A DNA stretch of 64,000 nucleotides, taken from contig OY282434.1 in assembly GCA_958296095.1 (NCBI GenBank), positions 1,890,001-1,954,000 of the forward strand, written 5' to 3'. Of this stretch, positions 20,101 through 27,442 are shown piece after piece. The DNA comes from an uncultured Oligoflexales bacterium (GTDB lineage: Bacteria > Bdellovibrionota_B > Oligoflexia > Oligoflexales > JAPPIL01). Both the position numbers and the translations under genes were made by a program. The stretch's first letter is position 1. Every line of letters starts with the position of its first letter. The notes under the pieces were generated by a model that saw only the letters and a list, made by a program, of their open reading frames with translations, did no database searches and was not told where the DNA came from.

Positions 20101-21147
20101 CCAATCGATAAAGTGATCGAGCGAATAAAAAGAAGCATATTGTTTATTGTGGATAGGCAGGTAACCTTTGGCTTCAGCAAAGAGGACAAACAAAATTCGA
20201 TAGAGCACAAAAAGAGCGTCGTCGAACAGTTTGTCAGCAATTTTTTGATTACATGTTGCTTGCTGTGCTTGGGCTGACAGTTGTTGATCGACTGCTAGTC
20301 TCTCGTTGATGAGCAGTTCAAGAGCCAGCATCATCTGTCGATGCAGTTCTTCAGTAATTTCACGACTACGCCTAAGATTTTCCTTGAAGAGATTTGCCGA
20401 CTCGGTAAGACAAGCTCTGTCAGTGTTGCCATCTTCGCCTTGCTCTTGTTGCTCATGATATTGGAAAAATCCTGCACCGAACACATGTGACGCCAATACC
20501 AACGCATTTTCACTATCTGCCTTCATGATGCGCGGCAAGTCTACTTCAAGGCATTCTCCGCTGAGCTGTGAGTCAGCACGAAACCAGTAAATTTTTTGCG
20601 GCAGAAACAACACTGCCTCAGCAATACTCGCTCTCTTTAAAGTCTTTTCAAGCTGTTCAGCTAACGTCCATGATTCTTTAATGCTATCTTCAAAGAGCGT
20701 CTCACCTTCAAGATCGGTCAGTGCATAGCCACGCTCGAAAGCTGAATGCACGTTGCTATCGTTGCACACAAACACTGCCACCGAATGCGAGTCTTTGTCT
20801 GGTGTGACATAAAAGCAAGCTTTACCTAGATCAGCAAAATCAGCTGTCTGTATTTGAAAATCTTGATAACCAAAGTAGCTTAGTGTTTCTTTAATCCAAT
20901 GCGTATGAAGTTCTTTTAGTTTATTTTTGTTGTTTTTATTAAGATATCTTGCAATTTTTCTGTCAAATTCCCACCACAAATCACGCCAGAAACGCAGGTG
21001 TTCGTTGCAAAATTTTTTATAAATATCTTGAAAACCATCATCATGCACAATGCTGAGTAGCGTCTCCGCGTCAACAAAGTTACCATGCACTTCAAATCCT
21101 TGCAGTGTCGCGTTTGCCCTGTTGAATTTTTGTGCAGTTGCTTGCAT
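17149..21147 (-). CDS. N-6 adenine DNA methyltransferase, DrmMI-like, 1332 aa
   Basis: Predicted to methylate adenines in host DNA and so mark self. The MTase core has FYTPPQLAKFLVEQTL (motif X region), IEPAVGCGSFLIAAV (motif I, about residue 580) and LLCNPPWQVVG (motif IV NPPW, about 855). A cysteine pair (CLACGKE) sits between them. The N-terminal half (about 1-500) is a helical and beta region as in type IIG or BREX/DISARM-type methylases. The C-terminal half carries a probable target-recognition domain. AAGGAG precedes the ATG. The gene heads an operon with the DUF1998 helicase and is divergent from the SNF2 gene. No nuclease motif is evident within it. Confidence 0.85.
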   Translation of the reverse strand: MQATAQKFNRANATLQGFEVHGNFVDAETLLSIVHDDGFQDIYKKFCNEHLRFWRDLWWEFDRKIARYLNKNNKNKLKELHTHWIKETLSYFGYQDFQIQTADFADLGKACFYVTPDKDSHSVAVFVCNDSNVHSAFERGYALTDLEGETLFEDSIKESWTLAEQLEKTLKRASIAEAVLFLPQKIYWFRADSQLSGECLEVDLPRIMKADSENALVLASHVFGAGFFQYHEQQEQGEDGNTDRACLTESANLFKENLRRSREITEELHRQMMLALELLINERLAVDQQLSAQAQQATCNQKIADKLFDDALFVLYRILFVLFAEAKGYLPIHNKQYASFYSLDHFIDWAENYLKNEKRGIADPEGTYLWHALRALFTLMNKGIALHGEEKVSAYNGELFDDNKTPSFKREPCLRDGAMAKVLIALAKVSGDVEGQRWNFSSLGVEQIGAVYEALLSQQPRILQEDHVWVTAQGGGVGLVSCDFADKMQLEHCPRDIQVSSKKRFTKKIKTLKNYVQQQRPAFHPSAGKFVLAANSSEQKGSATFYTPPQLAKFLVEQTLQPLVKDKSYKEILKIRIIEPAVGCGSFLIAAVRYLARALLDAKINEQHLDIRGREATDDDRQKCKRIICEHCLHGVDVNYRATNLAIISLHLECIVKGVPLPNLRQQIKHGDSLLHADFFSDKLFDLPIDHLKIDKKIIAAYDDKCLACGKEAQGQALSKIFQQRLSKIKKERQQVGDWQAFKDKMQARVKTMLAELNSNREHIHYPRLKQLGNLWVALWFWPINKYHLFPSHADFKSICQHLLFSNDDLDARQQKILTTSAKLAKQHKFFHWQLEFPHIISKKHGFDALLCNPPWQVVGVKEKEIYPNFDPQFMNTSAADKEKRKQQLYNHEPLAARRWYRDTHFATSLSQFWKNAQLAAVIPEGKVDTCVLFTLLSGNLTKKSNRNGLLLSKSAVYTNKATKNLREYLFTDWGLEYGYAFVNTMGIFTSIDSRNQFTILIGERAKNSIAKFVDGIIDLDSLQKNLKEDAVSLSMQEIQRYFSKENLSIPSLSSQRLKETIIALQQTRGEALYLAQLAGVSLTGRGLNVTTSPQRGISQYREKIPLHELSTSKWIPLFKGKYFDYLQIKKDNAFAQYLCRSKTPAKVNLNNKTLVWRAIASCDNSRTLIVSILSADVWFDDSVWGIQFSNEALLYRLATLWSTMVVDVCVRLIGGVNVNMGYVSNIPIPCYDSFALQEAVHIYRKNFDGNNIKQARAKIEALIWLHYGGSKAPLDGDGLRWLMESQFPLVSKNEPDYVQQVLAAYDVYSKDKKYICITDEAFTKKLSKQAA

Positions 21148-21232
21148 CTTGACTCCTTCTGATCAGCATATCGGAACATAGATAAATTTTACTGAAGTGA
21201 TAATTGTATAGAGTTGACACTGATCACGCACA

Positions 21233-23971
21233 ATGGAGCTAAAGAGCATACATAAAACAGTCGATGGCATTTGTGTCGAGCCATCAGGAATTCGTATGTC
21301 TATTGCCTGCAAGCCAGATGTCGGTCAGATAGTTGCCTGTCGTGGTGGAGTATGGCGTTTTGTGCGTGCAGAGGGGGACTTTTGGTTGCTGGAGTTATTA
21401 AGGCAAGGGTCGCATTATGCAGAAGAGGTTATCCAAGTATGGGCAATTCCATCTCTAGAAGCCTCGACTTTGCAAAAATTAAAACCATCCGCCGCTTTCA
21501 TCCCACTTTTGCCTAGTAGTTATAAAGCTCAAAAGAAAGAATTGTATGCCCCGTTTTTGGCGGTGCGTAAAAATAAAATATTAATGGATCGACGGACATC
21601 TAAAGAACCACAGACGGCACGACAATGTGCGATTGAGATTAAGACGTGGCAGTTTGAGCCGTGGCGCAGAATTGTCGAGGCCTTGCCTTTCCCGCGTTTG
21701 TTGTTGAGTGATGATGTGGGATTGGGTAAAACTACACAGGCCGCGATCATTCTTACTGAACTAACGAGGCGCAAGCGTGCTGAACGTGTGTTGATAATTG
21801 CTCCGCAACACCTCTGTGAAAAATGGCAAAGCGAGCTTTACGAGAGGTTTGGCTTGGCTTTTGGGGTTTATGATCGTAAAAGTCGTGAACGTTTGAGTAG
21901 TCGTGGGGTGAAAAACCCTTGGCAAGTAGTGGAAAAAGTTATCGTTTCACGTGATTTTGTTAAGCGTTGGGAAAACTTAAAGCCTTTGCAAAATATCAAA
22001 TGGGATTGCATAGTTATTGACGAATGCCATCACTTTGTTAGAGATAAAAACAATGCTACGAAAAGATTGCGTGATCTCGCTGATAAGATTGTCTACAACA
22101 GTCCTGCTCTGCTAATGCTTTCAGCGACACCTTTTACAGGTAATCAGGAACAATTCAATAGCTTAGTGCAATTGCTTGATCCAAAATTTTATTTTCGTGA
22201 GCATTTACAAAAATGGAATTATGATACGCCTTATTTAGTGCGTCGTAATAAAAAATTTCTGGCAGAGAACGCGGGTGAGAACTTTGCCATAAGGCAAGTG
22301 CAGCATCATGTAATCACTGAAGGTGATCTCTGTAAAGATGAACGGGAGGTCGTGCAATTAGTCGATGCTGAACTTAGTGCTGCTGTGTGTCGAGCAGATA
22401 GTCAAGTCTGGGATCGTTTGCTTGAGGAGGTGGCAAAGAAGCGACTGTCTTCAAGTTGGGCTGCCTTTTCTGATACGATCAGCGGCGATAAGGGACTAAG
22501 AGCTTGGTTTTCAGAAGCAACGAAAGCAAAAGTAAAACATTTGTGCGATAATTTTATTTCAGCAAAGTTACAAGTGTTGTCCGAAATTCTTGCTGAAAAT
22601 GTTGCCAAAACAAGCAAAGTTGTAATTTTCACCGAGGCCATCAAAACGATGCAGTTGATTAAAGGTTACTTGTTGGATAAAAAAATATTTCGTAAAACAC
22701 AAGTAGCAACCCTTGATGGCAGTACAGTTAAGGATAAAAGAATGGACATAGAAGAAAGATTTGCTGATCCTTCAGACGATTTGCGAATTCTTATTGCTAC
22801 CGATACTATAAGTGAAGGTAAAGATTTACAGCACACATGTTATCACTTGGTGCATTTTGAATTGCCGTGGTCGTTGGTTAAAATGGAACAGCGCAACGGG
22901 CGTATTGATAGGCTTGGACAAAAACACACACCTTATATCCACAACATTATTTATGACACAAAAATAACTCCTGACCAAAAGATTTTGTCTCGCCTGCAAG
23001 ATAAAATTAAACAAGCGGCTGACAATATCGGCAGTGTCAATCAAATTGTTGAAACAATTGGTGAGCTTAGCTATAAGCAATTACAAAATGAAGAAAAACT
23101 ACAAGAAGAGTTGGCGAACAAAATTGCGACTGTCACTAAAAACAGTGAAAAAACTGGCTTTAGTCTCGCAAAATTTACGGCACAATCTAACGCTCCACTT
23201 GTTGAAAGCGGTGAATACAAGCGAGTGCAACAACTTAACACGATGCTACAGATATTGCATGGTTCGCTTAAGCCGAATGGCAAGGCAAAGGGAGAGTATC
23301 TGTTGGTTTTGCCTGATGATTGGTATATTGAAGAGCTTGTTGCCGTTGGCAGTGAGCAATTGCCGTGCAAAGCCAAGCCTTGGCGAGTGACTTTCAATGC
23401 CGCACGCTTTCTTCAACACGAAGAAGCACGACGACAAGGCGAGACACGTATGTTGCACTTTATCAGTCCTGTGCATCCGCTCTGTCAGCAGATTGAGACA
23501 AGGTTTAGGTTGCAATTAGAGAAGGGCGGGCTTGCTATTTTTCATGTGCGAGACTGTCTGTCTAAGCATGTGGTCTTAGCTGAAATTACTGTGCGAGCAA
23601 AATCTGCACGCATTATTGCACAAAAAATAATTTCACTTGATCTCGCTGACTTTAAGGAGATAGAATTTTCTCTGCTCGATAATTTTACCCCTATCGATAA
23701 GCTTGTTCCCTTGCCTGACAAACAAAAATGGCAACAACTTGAGAAAATTTTAACTGACAAGAGCAAAGCATATATCTCTGCTTTGCAGACTGCCTACCAG
23801 TGCCATATACAGTCATTTTTGCAAGAACAGCAACAACTCAGCAGGCTTGCTACTGATGCTCACAGAGACCAACTAGAAGCAAGAAACAGTTGGCTGAAAG
23901 ACTTTTGGATTGTTGATACAGAGGCTGTTCATTATCAGATCGTAGCACTCTTGGTTGGCGATGGCATGTAA
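21233..23971 (+). CDS. SNF2/RapA-type helicase, DrmD-like
   Basis: A 912-residue DEAD/SNF2 ATPase. Motif I is SDDVGLGKTTQAA (about 158-170), motif II is VIDECHHF (about 260), motif III is MLSATPFTG (about 294), motif V is IATDTISEGKDL and motif VI is MEQRNGRIDRLGQ (about 548-560). The N-terminal about 120 residues resemble the accessory domain of DISARM DrmD helicases. The C-terminal about 250 residues are helical. It is divergent from the methylase-helicase operon, with an 85-base shared promoter region. A remnant of a similar gene lies at 957-1418. It likely translocates on DNA as part of a defence complex. Confidence 0.85.
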   Translation: MELKSIHKTVDGICVEPSGIRMSIACKPDVGQIVACRGGVWRFVRAEGDFWLLELLRQGSHYAEEVIQVWAIPSLEASTLQKLKPSAAFIPLLPSSYKAQKKELYAPFLAVRKNKILMDRRTSKEPQTARQCAIEIKTWQFEPWRRIVEALPFPRLLLSDDVGLGKTTQAAIILTELTRRKRAERVLIIAPQHLCEKWQSELYERFGLAFGVYDRKSRERLSSRGVKNPWQVVEKVIVSRDFVKRWENLKPLQNIKWDCIVIDECHHFVRDKNNATKRLRDLADKIVYNSPALLMLSATPFTGNQEQFNSLVQLLDPKFYFREHLQKWNYDTPYLVRRNKKFLAENAGENFAIRQVQHHVITEGDLCKDEREVVQLVDAELSAAVCRADSQVWDRLLEEVAKKRLSSSWAAFSDTISGDKGLRAWFSEATKAKVKHLCDNFISAKLQVLSEILAENVAKTSKVVIFTEAIKTMQLIKGYLLDKKIFRKTQVATLDGSTVKDKRMDIEERFADPSDDLRILIATDTISEGKDLQHTCYHLVHFELPWSLVKMEQRNGRIDRLGQKHTPYIHNIIYDTKITPDQKILSRLQDKIKQAADNIGSVNQIVETIGELSYKQLQNEEKLQEELANKIATVTKNSEKTGFSLAKFTAQSNAPLVESGEYKRVQQLNTMLQILHGSLKPNGKAKGEYLLVLPDDWYIEELVAVGSEQLPCKAKPWRVTFNAARFLQHEEARRQGETRMLHFISPVHPLCQQIETRFRLQLEKGGLAIFHVRDCLSKHVVLAEITVRAKSARIIAQKIISLDLADFKEIEFSLLDNFTPIDKLVPLPDKQKWQQLEKILTDKSKAYISALQTAYQCHIQSFLQEQQQLSRLATDAHRDQLEARNSWLKDFWIVDTEAVHYQIVALLVGDGM

Positions 23972-23989
23972 GGCAAGTAGATTCTCTGC

Positions 23990-24137
23990 ATATTTGTCCA
24001 TGAACTGATTACCATTCTTCAGGGATGTCAGCGGTTGATTCGATATGGTCTTGAAGCCAAAGACCCAACCCATACAAATCTTGGCTAAACCTTTGAAGAC
24101 CTTATGGCATTTGGATCGAACAATTGCAACAAAGCAC
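23990..24137 (-). mobile_element. IS982-like transposase remnant
   Basis: The minus-strand translation from about 24137 reads RSKCHKVFKGLAK followed by MGWVFGFKT, matching the conserved block HKVFKG-(A)-...GW-FGFK of IS982-family DDE transposases. After FGFKT the homology is lost. No full transposase, terminal repeat or target duplication is seen. It indicates past mobile-element activity between the SNF2 gene and the HEPN-TIR operon. Confidence 0.45.
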
Positions 24138-24160
24138 TACTGGCGCAGTTGCTGCCTGAA

Positions 24161-25138
24161 TTAGCGTGTGTCGAAATTGAACCAAGGGGGCAGTTTAAGT
24201 TTAAACCGTGCTGCGCGGATATTGGATTTGGAATCAGGTTTCGCCTCGAAGGCAATCTGTTGGATAACCGAAAGCGAAGAACGATACGCGTCGATGGCTC
24301 TGCTGAGCGTTATTTTACCTCCATATCGAATGCTGGTCACGTCTTTCCCAGAAGGAATTCGCTTTAGGTGATTGCGGTCGATAGTTTGGGCACCGAGACG
24401 TTCTGCCTTTTGTGCAAGGGAAGGGAGATCGTGACTATGAGAGGGAGTCTGTCCATATCGCCGAATTAGTATCTTTATTGTCTTTTCCGTGGCCTGTGAC
24501 GCATCCCACGCCGTTGAGCGCAATGCAGCGTCATTCCGTTCACAGAGCTTCCTCGCACTGCTTTGAATGTCCGTGCGAACAGAGCCAGCTAGCTGGGCGA
24601 TGCTCGAATCAGTATCCCTCTCCAGTGACCGAGTGTCGAAGTCGATACTCCGCGTCAGGTTTGCGATTTCTAACGCCTCTTTTCTAACGGTATCCAGGTC
24701 ACCAACTGACAACCCACCTACCAGGTCCTTGTTCTGAATCCAGTCAAGTGGGTTTTCTTCCTCCTGAACGGATGCCGGCCATCCAATCCAAATCGTATTC
24801 GGTTCGTCGGCGGCTATCTTGAATCTTTTAGGTACCCGCAAAATGAATGGTGTTCCATGGATCAGCAGTGCCGAAAAAAAAGCATCTTCATCTTCTTTGG
24901 GTGTTTTTCCGTATCGCTCGCGATACCAGTCGTTGATGATGGTCAGAATTTTTCCATGCGCTTCGCTGATAAAAAATGTCTTCCAGTCAGGTACTTCGAG
25001 CATCGTATCTCTAACAATATCGAAAGCCAGAGATGGGCGGGAAGTAATCGGCAGGTTAGCTTGGCTGAACTCTTTGTCGATTTCATTGAGCGCGTCATGG
25101 AGGAATGAAGCGACCCTTTTCCAGATATTTGCATCCAT
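24161..25138 (-). CDS. uncharacterised HEPN-like protein of a TIR-containing operon
   Basis: ATG 25138 is chosen because GGAGG lies eight bases before it. The 325-residue product is soluble. Residues about 215-320 (RSTAWDASQATEKTIKILIR then HSHDLPSLAQKAERLG, IRYGG, and AIDAYRSSLSVIQQI) have the helix order and HDL and RYG motifs of HEPN-type domains seen beside nucleotidyltransferases. The N-terminal half is unrecognised. It is the last gene of a three-gene operon after a TIR-like protein and a small membrane protein. The RX4-6H RNase motif is not obvious, so catalysis is uncertain. Confidence 0.55.
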   Translation of the reverse strand: MDANIWKRVASFLHDALNEIDKEFSQANLPITSRPSLAFDIVRDTMLEVPDWKTFFISEAHGKILTIINDWYRERYGKTPKEDEDAFFSALLIHGTPFILRVPKRFKIAADEPNTIWIGWPASVQEEENPLDWIQNKDLVGGLSVGDLDTVRKEALEIANLTRSIDFDTRSLERDTDSSIAQLAGSVRTDIQSSARKLCERNDAALRSTAWDASQATEKTIKILIRRYGQTPSHSHDLPSLAQKAERLGAQTIDRNHLKRIPSGKDVTSIRYGGKITLSRAIDAYRSSLSVIQQIAFEAKPDSKSNIRAARFKLKLPPWFNFDTR

Positions 25139-25242
25139 CACACTAACCTCCATCAGCTAAATAACTAGTCCGTCAAAGTGGCTTTGCAGGAAACCTCAGT
25201 TAGTACTTCGATGCCCAACGTCAGAAAAACCCGATATTGGCG

Positions 25243-25641
25243 TTACACAGTTGCTAATGCCACTACCAGCGCGACGAGGAGCGGGAAATAGAATAAGGCA
25301 ACCGACCATGAGCGCGCCGTTTTGAAAGCAGAGTCAACACAACCAAGATACGGCTTAGGGTCGAGGTCGAACATTCTGACATCCTCCCCAGCAACAATCG
25401 CTTCGTGTAGCTTCACATACGCCCGCTCTAGCCTCAGATACTTAGCATCCTGCCACCACATGAAGATGAAAGGAATGCCACCAGCAATGCCTGCTACAAT
25501 TGGCGCATCGCCAAACTTTCCAAATGCAGCCACAACAGGGACAAGTGCCATCGTCCACCTCTTCATCAGGCTACTATTGCCAGCCATACGGCTGATTATG
25601 TTCTGAATAAACTTCAGATGCTCTATCTTGCCACTGTCCAA
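25243..25641 (-). CDS. small membrane protein between TIR-like and HEPN-like genes
   Basis: A TTG start at 25641 follows GGGAGGAG at good spacing, four bases after the TIR gene. The 132-residue protein has hydrophobic segments at about 29-45, 48-68 and 108-130. A conserved-looking loop, YLRLERAYVKLHEAI, carries basic and acidic residues after the second segment. Small membrane proteins of this shape occur beside TIR-like (MTH538/DUF1863) genes and may be the membrane-damaging effector or a signal receptor. That role is inference. Confidence 0.6.
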   Translation of the reverse strand: MDSGKIEHLKFIQNIISRMAGNSSLMKRWTMALVPVVAAFGKFGDAPIVAGIAGGIPFIFMWWQDAKYLRLERAYVKLHEAIVAGEDVRMFDLDPKPYLGCVDSAFKTARSWSVALFYFPLLVALVVALATV

Positions 25642-25644
25642 TGA

Positions 25645-26133
25645 CTAACTCCTCCCTGCCTGTCTGGCGGCTGTCTCGATCCAGCTCGGCAGATCAGCCT
25701 GCCCATTGTCGTTTACCCAATCGTAGTAACGACAGCACGGATACACAATCTGGCCACAAGCGGGGGTAAAGTTAAAGTGTTTTGAGAACGGATTCTCCCC
25801 CTTGTCGTCGGTAGCACCAGTCCTAAAATCCTTGACGTTGTGAATGTAAATGCCCAGAAGCCCGTTTTTCCTGTCGATGCTTTGCTTTATTTCATACCTT
25901 ACCCATCGCCTGCTTGCCGTCTCAGCCCCAATCAAAACCACAGTAACAGACGTTCCCTTCAGTTGTTCGTCGATCCAGCCTTTGATAGCGTCATCTCCAC
26001 GCTGCTTGATTGACTCCCAGTCAGCGGCATCAAGAAACTTAGATGACTCGCCCTTGGTCAGCCAGCTGTTACGAATTTGGCCAATCCTACCAACATCCCT
26101 TGCATAGTGAAAGCTGAAGAACACCCGTCTCAT
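25645..26133 (-). CDS. TIR-like (ThsB/MTH538-type) domain protein
   Basis: A 162-residue single-domain protein of the MTH538 TIR-like family, which includes the Thoeris sensor ThsB that makes a cyclic ADP-ribose-type signal on infection. Signature stretches are RRVFFSFHYARDV at the N-terminus, IRNSWLTKGE, DDAIKGWIDEQLKGTSVTVV and LIGAETASRRWVRYEI (about 90-105), the last being the conserved core strand and helix. The start is set at ATG 26133; an in-frame TTG at 26148 overlaps the ribosome site. No ThsA-type NADase is seen nearby, so the effector would have to be a neighbouring gene. Confidence 0.82.
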   Translation of the reverse strand: MRRVFFSFHYARDVGRIGQIRNSWLTKGESSKFLDAADWESIKQRGDDAIKGWIDEQLKGTSVTVVLIGAETASRRWVRYEIKQSIDRKNGLLGIYIHNVKDFRTGATDDKGENPFSKHFNFTPACGQIVYPCCRYYDWVNDNGQADLPSWIETAARQAGRS

Positions 26134-26149
26134 AAGTCCAATCTCCAAG

Positions 26150-26515
26150 CAACACTGCCACCTAGCTAGCTACCTAAATTTTCTAGTCAGTTCAACCCCT
26201 CATTCTCGGATATTAGGCCGTTTCGTAGTTGTCGGGTGTGGCAAGCCACAAACAGGATGGTGACAGCGATGCAAGGACACGTTGTGAGCCGTGACCGCGT
26301 GGGAGATAAAGCAACGCAGAGACTTGACTTGGGCAGTTTCGGACTTACCTTGGTGCACGTGAGGACCGAAAGGTCGCGACCGGCGAGTGTAGTGGCGATC
26401 AAGCAACCCTCAAAGACTGTGGCAAGCACAAAGTCATTGGTCAAGGTGAAGTTGTTTGACAAACGCATGAGCGTAGTCAGTTTTGGTGTGAGTTTTCTGG
26501 GTTGAGAGGGTTTTT
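26150..26515. other. divergent intergenic region between two TIR-like genes
   Basis: These 366 bases separate the minus-strand TIR-like operon from the plus-strand TIR-like gene. Open frames exist on both strands (for example 26236-26505 plus) but none has a ribosome site or recognisable domain. It presumably carries promoters for both units. GAGAGGG lies before the ATG at 26516. Confidence 0.35.
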
Positions 26516-27187
26516 ATGGGCAGGAAGATATTTGTTAGCTACAAGCACAACGACACGGCAGTGGCAATAGAAGTTGGCACACAGCCAACGACTGCTAGAA
26601 ACTATGTCGATCTGCTGGAGCAATACTTTGAGGCAGGCGACCATATCTACAAGGGGGAAAGGGATAACGAGGATCTTAGTGCCTTCAAGGACGAGACGAT
26701 AGCTTCGCATCTTCGTGATAAAATTTTCGACAGTAGCTTAACGATTGTTTTGATCTCCAGAGGCATGAAAGACAGCTACGAGAGTGAGAGTGATCAGTGG
26801 ATTCCATGGGAGGTTTCCTATTCTCTGAAGGAAATGACCAGAAATGATCGTACAAGTACCACCAACGCGATGCTAGCCGTTGTTTTGCCTGATGAGAGCG
26901 GAGGGTATGATTATTTTATACAACAATCTATATGCTCGTGTGGATGTCGCGTGTACCAAACAGGTGTTCTGTTTGAAATTTTGCGACGGAATATGTTTAA
27001 CCTAAAAACCCTAAAGCGAGACAAGTGTCCTCTATGTGGCACAACAATTTACCGTGACCACGATCACTCCTACATTCACGTTGTCACATGGAGGGAGTTT
27101 ATTTCAAATCCAAATCTCTTCATAGAAACAGCACTCGAAATAAAAGAAAACTCTGATTCTTACAACATCACGAAAGAAATCAATTAA
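26516..27187 (+). CDS. second TIR-like (DUF1863) protein with zinc-ribbon-like insertion
   Basis: A 223-residue protein beginning KIFVSYKHNDTAV, with the TIR-like core strand LTIVLISRGMK and WIPWEVSYSLKEM (about 100-112) as in DUF1863/ThsB proteins. Unlike the first copy it has cysteine motifs CSCGC (about 141-145) and CPLCG (about 174-178), suggesting a zinc-binding insert. The ATG follows GAGAGGG. It is divergent from the first TIR-like operon. A short cysteine-rich frame follows. Two different TIR-like proteins in a small space suggest sensors of differing specificity sharing an effector. Confidence 0.75.
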   Translation: MGRKIFVSYKHNDTAVAIEVGTQPTTARNYVDLLEQYFEAGDHIYKGERDNEDLSAFKDETIASHLRDKIFDSSLTIVLISRGMKDSYESESDQWIPWEVSYSLKEMTRNDRTSTTNAMLAVVLPDESGGYDYFIQQSICSCGCRVYQTGVLFEILRRNMFNLKTLKRDKCPLCGTTIYRDHDHSYIHVVTWREFISNPNLFIETALEIKENSDSYNITKEIN

Positions 27188-27196
27188 GGCAAGAAG

Positions 27197-27334
27197 ATGT
27201 TGCTACCCTGTAGATACAACGAATGTTTTCCATCAAGGCACTTCGCACATTGCCACATCTATAAATCCAGATTTTGCTTTGGGTGTGTTTGCTGTCCAAG
27301 TGTTGTTGTGTCTACAGCTATGATGGTGTCCTAG
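27197..27334 (+). CDS. possible 45-residue cysteine-rich peptide
   Basis: A short frame from ATG 27197, ten bases after the TIR-like stop and preceded by purine-rich AAGGCAAGA. The product contains CRYNEC, HFAHCHIYK and CFGCVCCP, an arrangement that could bind zinc. It may be a real small protein, or a fragment of a zinc-ribbon gene. The following about 108 bases to the next gene show nothing clear. Confidence 0.3.
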   Translation: MLLPCRYNECFPSRHFAHCHIYKSRFCFGCVCCPSVVVSTAMMVS

Positions 27335-27442
27335 ATAAACCATCAAGATTTATTAAAGAGATAGACGAAAATTGCTACGACACAGAGACGAACCGTTTAG
27401 GCAGAAGCAAGACATGATAATCTTTCCATCTGAATAATTATT

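Noticed and set aside
24104..24367. Plus-strand frame at the end of the HEPN-like gene
   Set aside because: It overlaps the convincing minus-strand gene and the transposase remnant, and has no recognisable domain.
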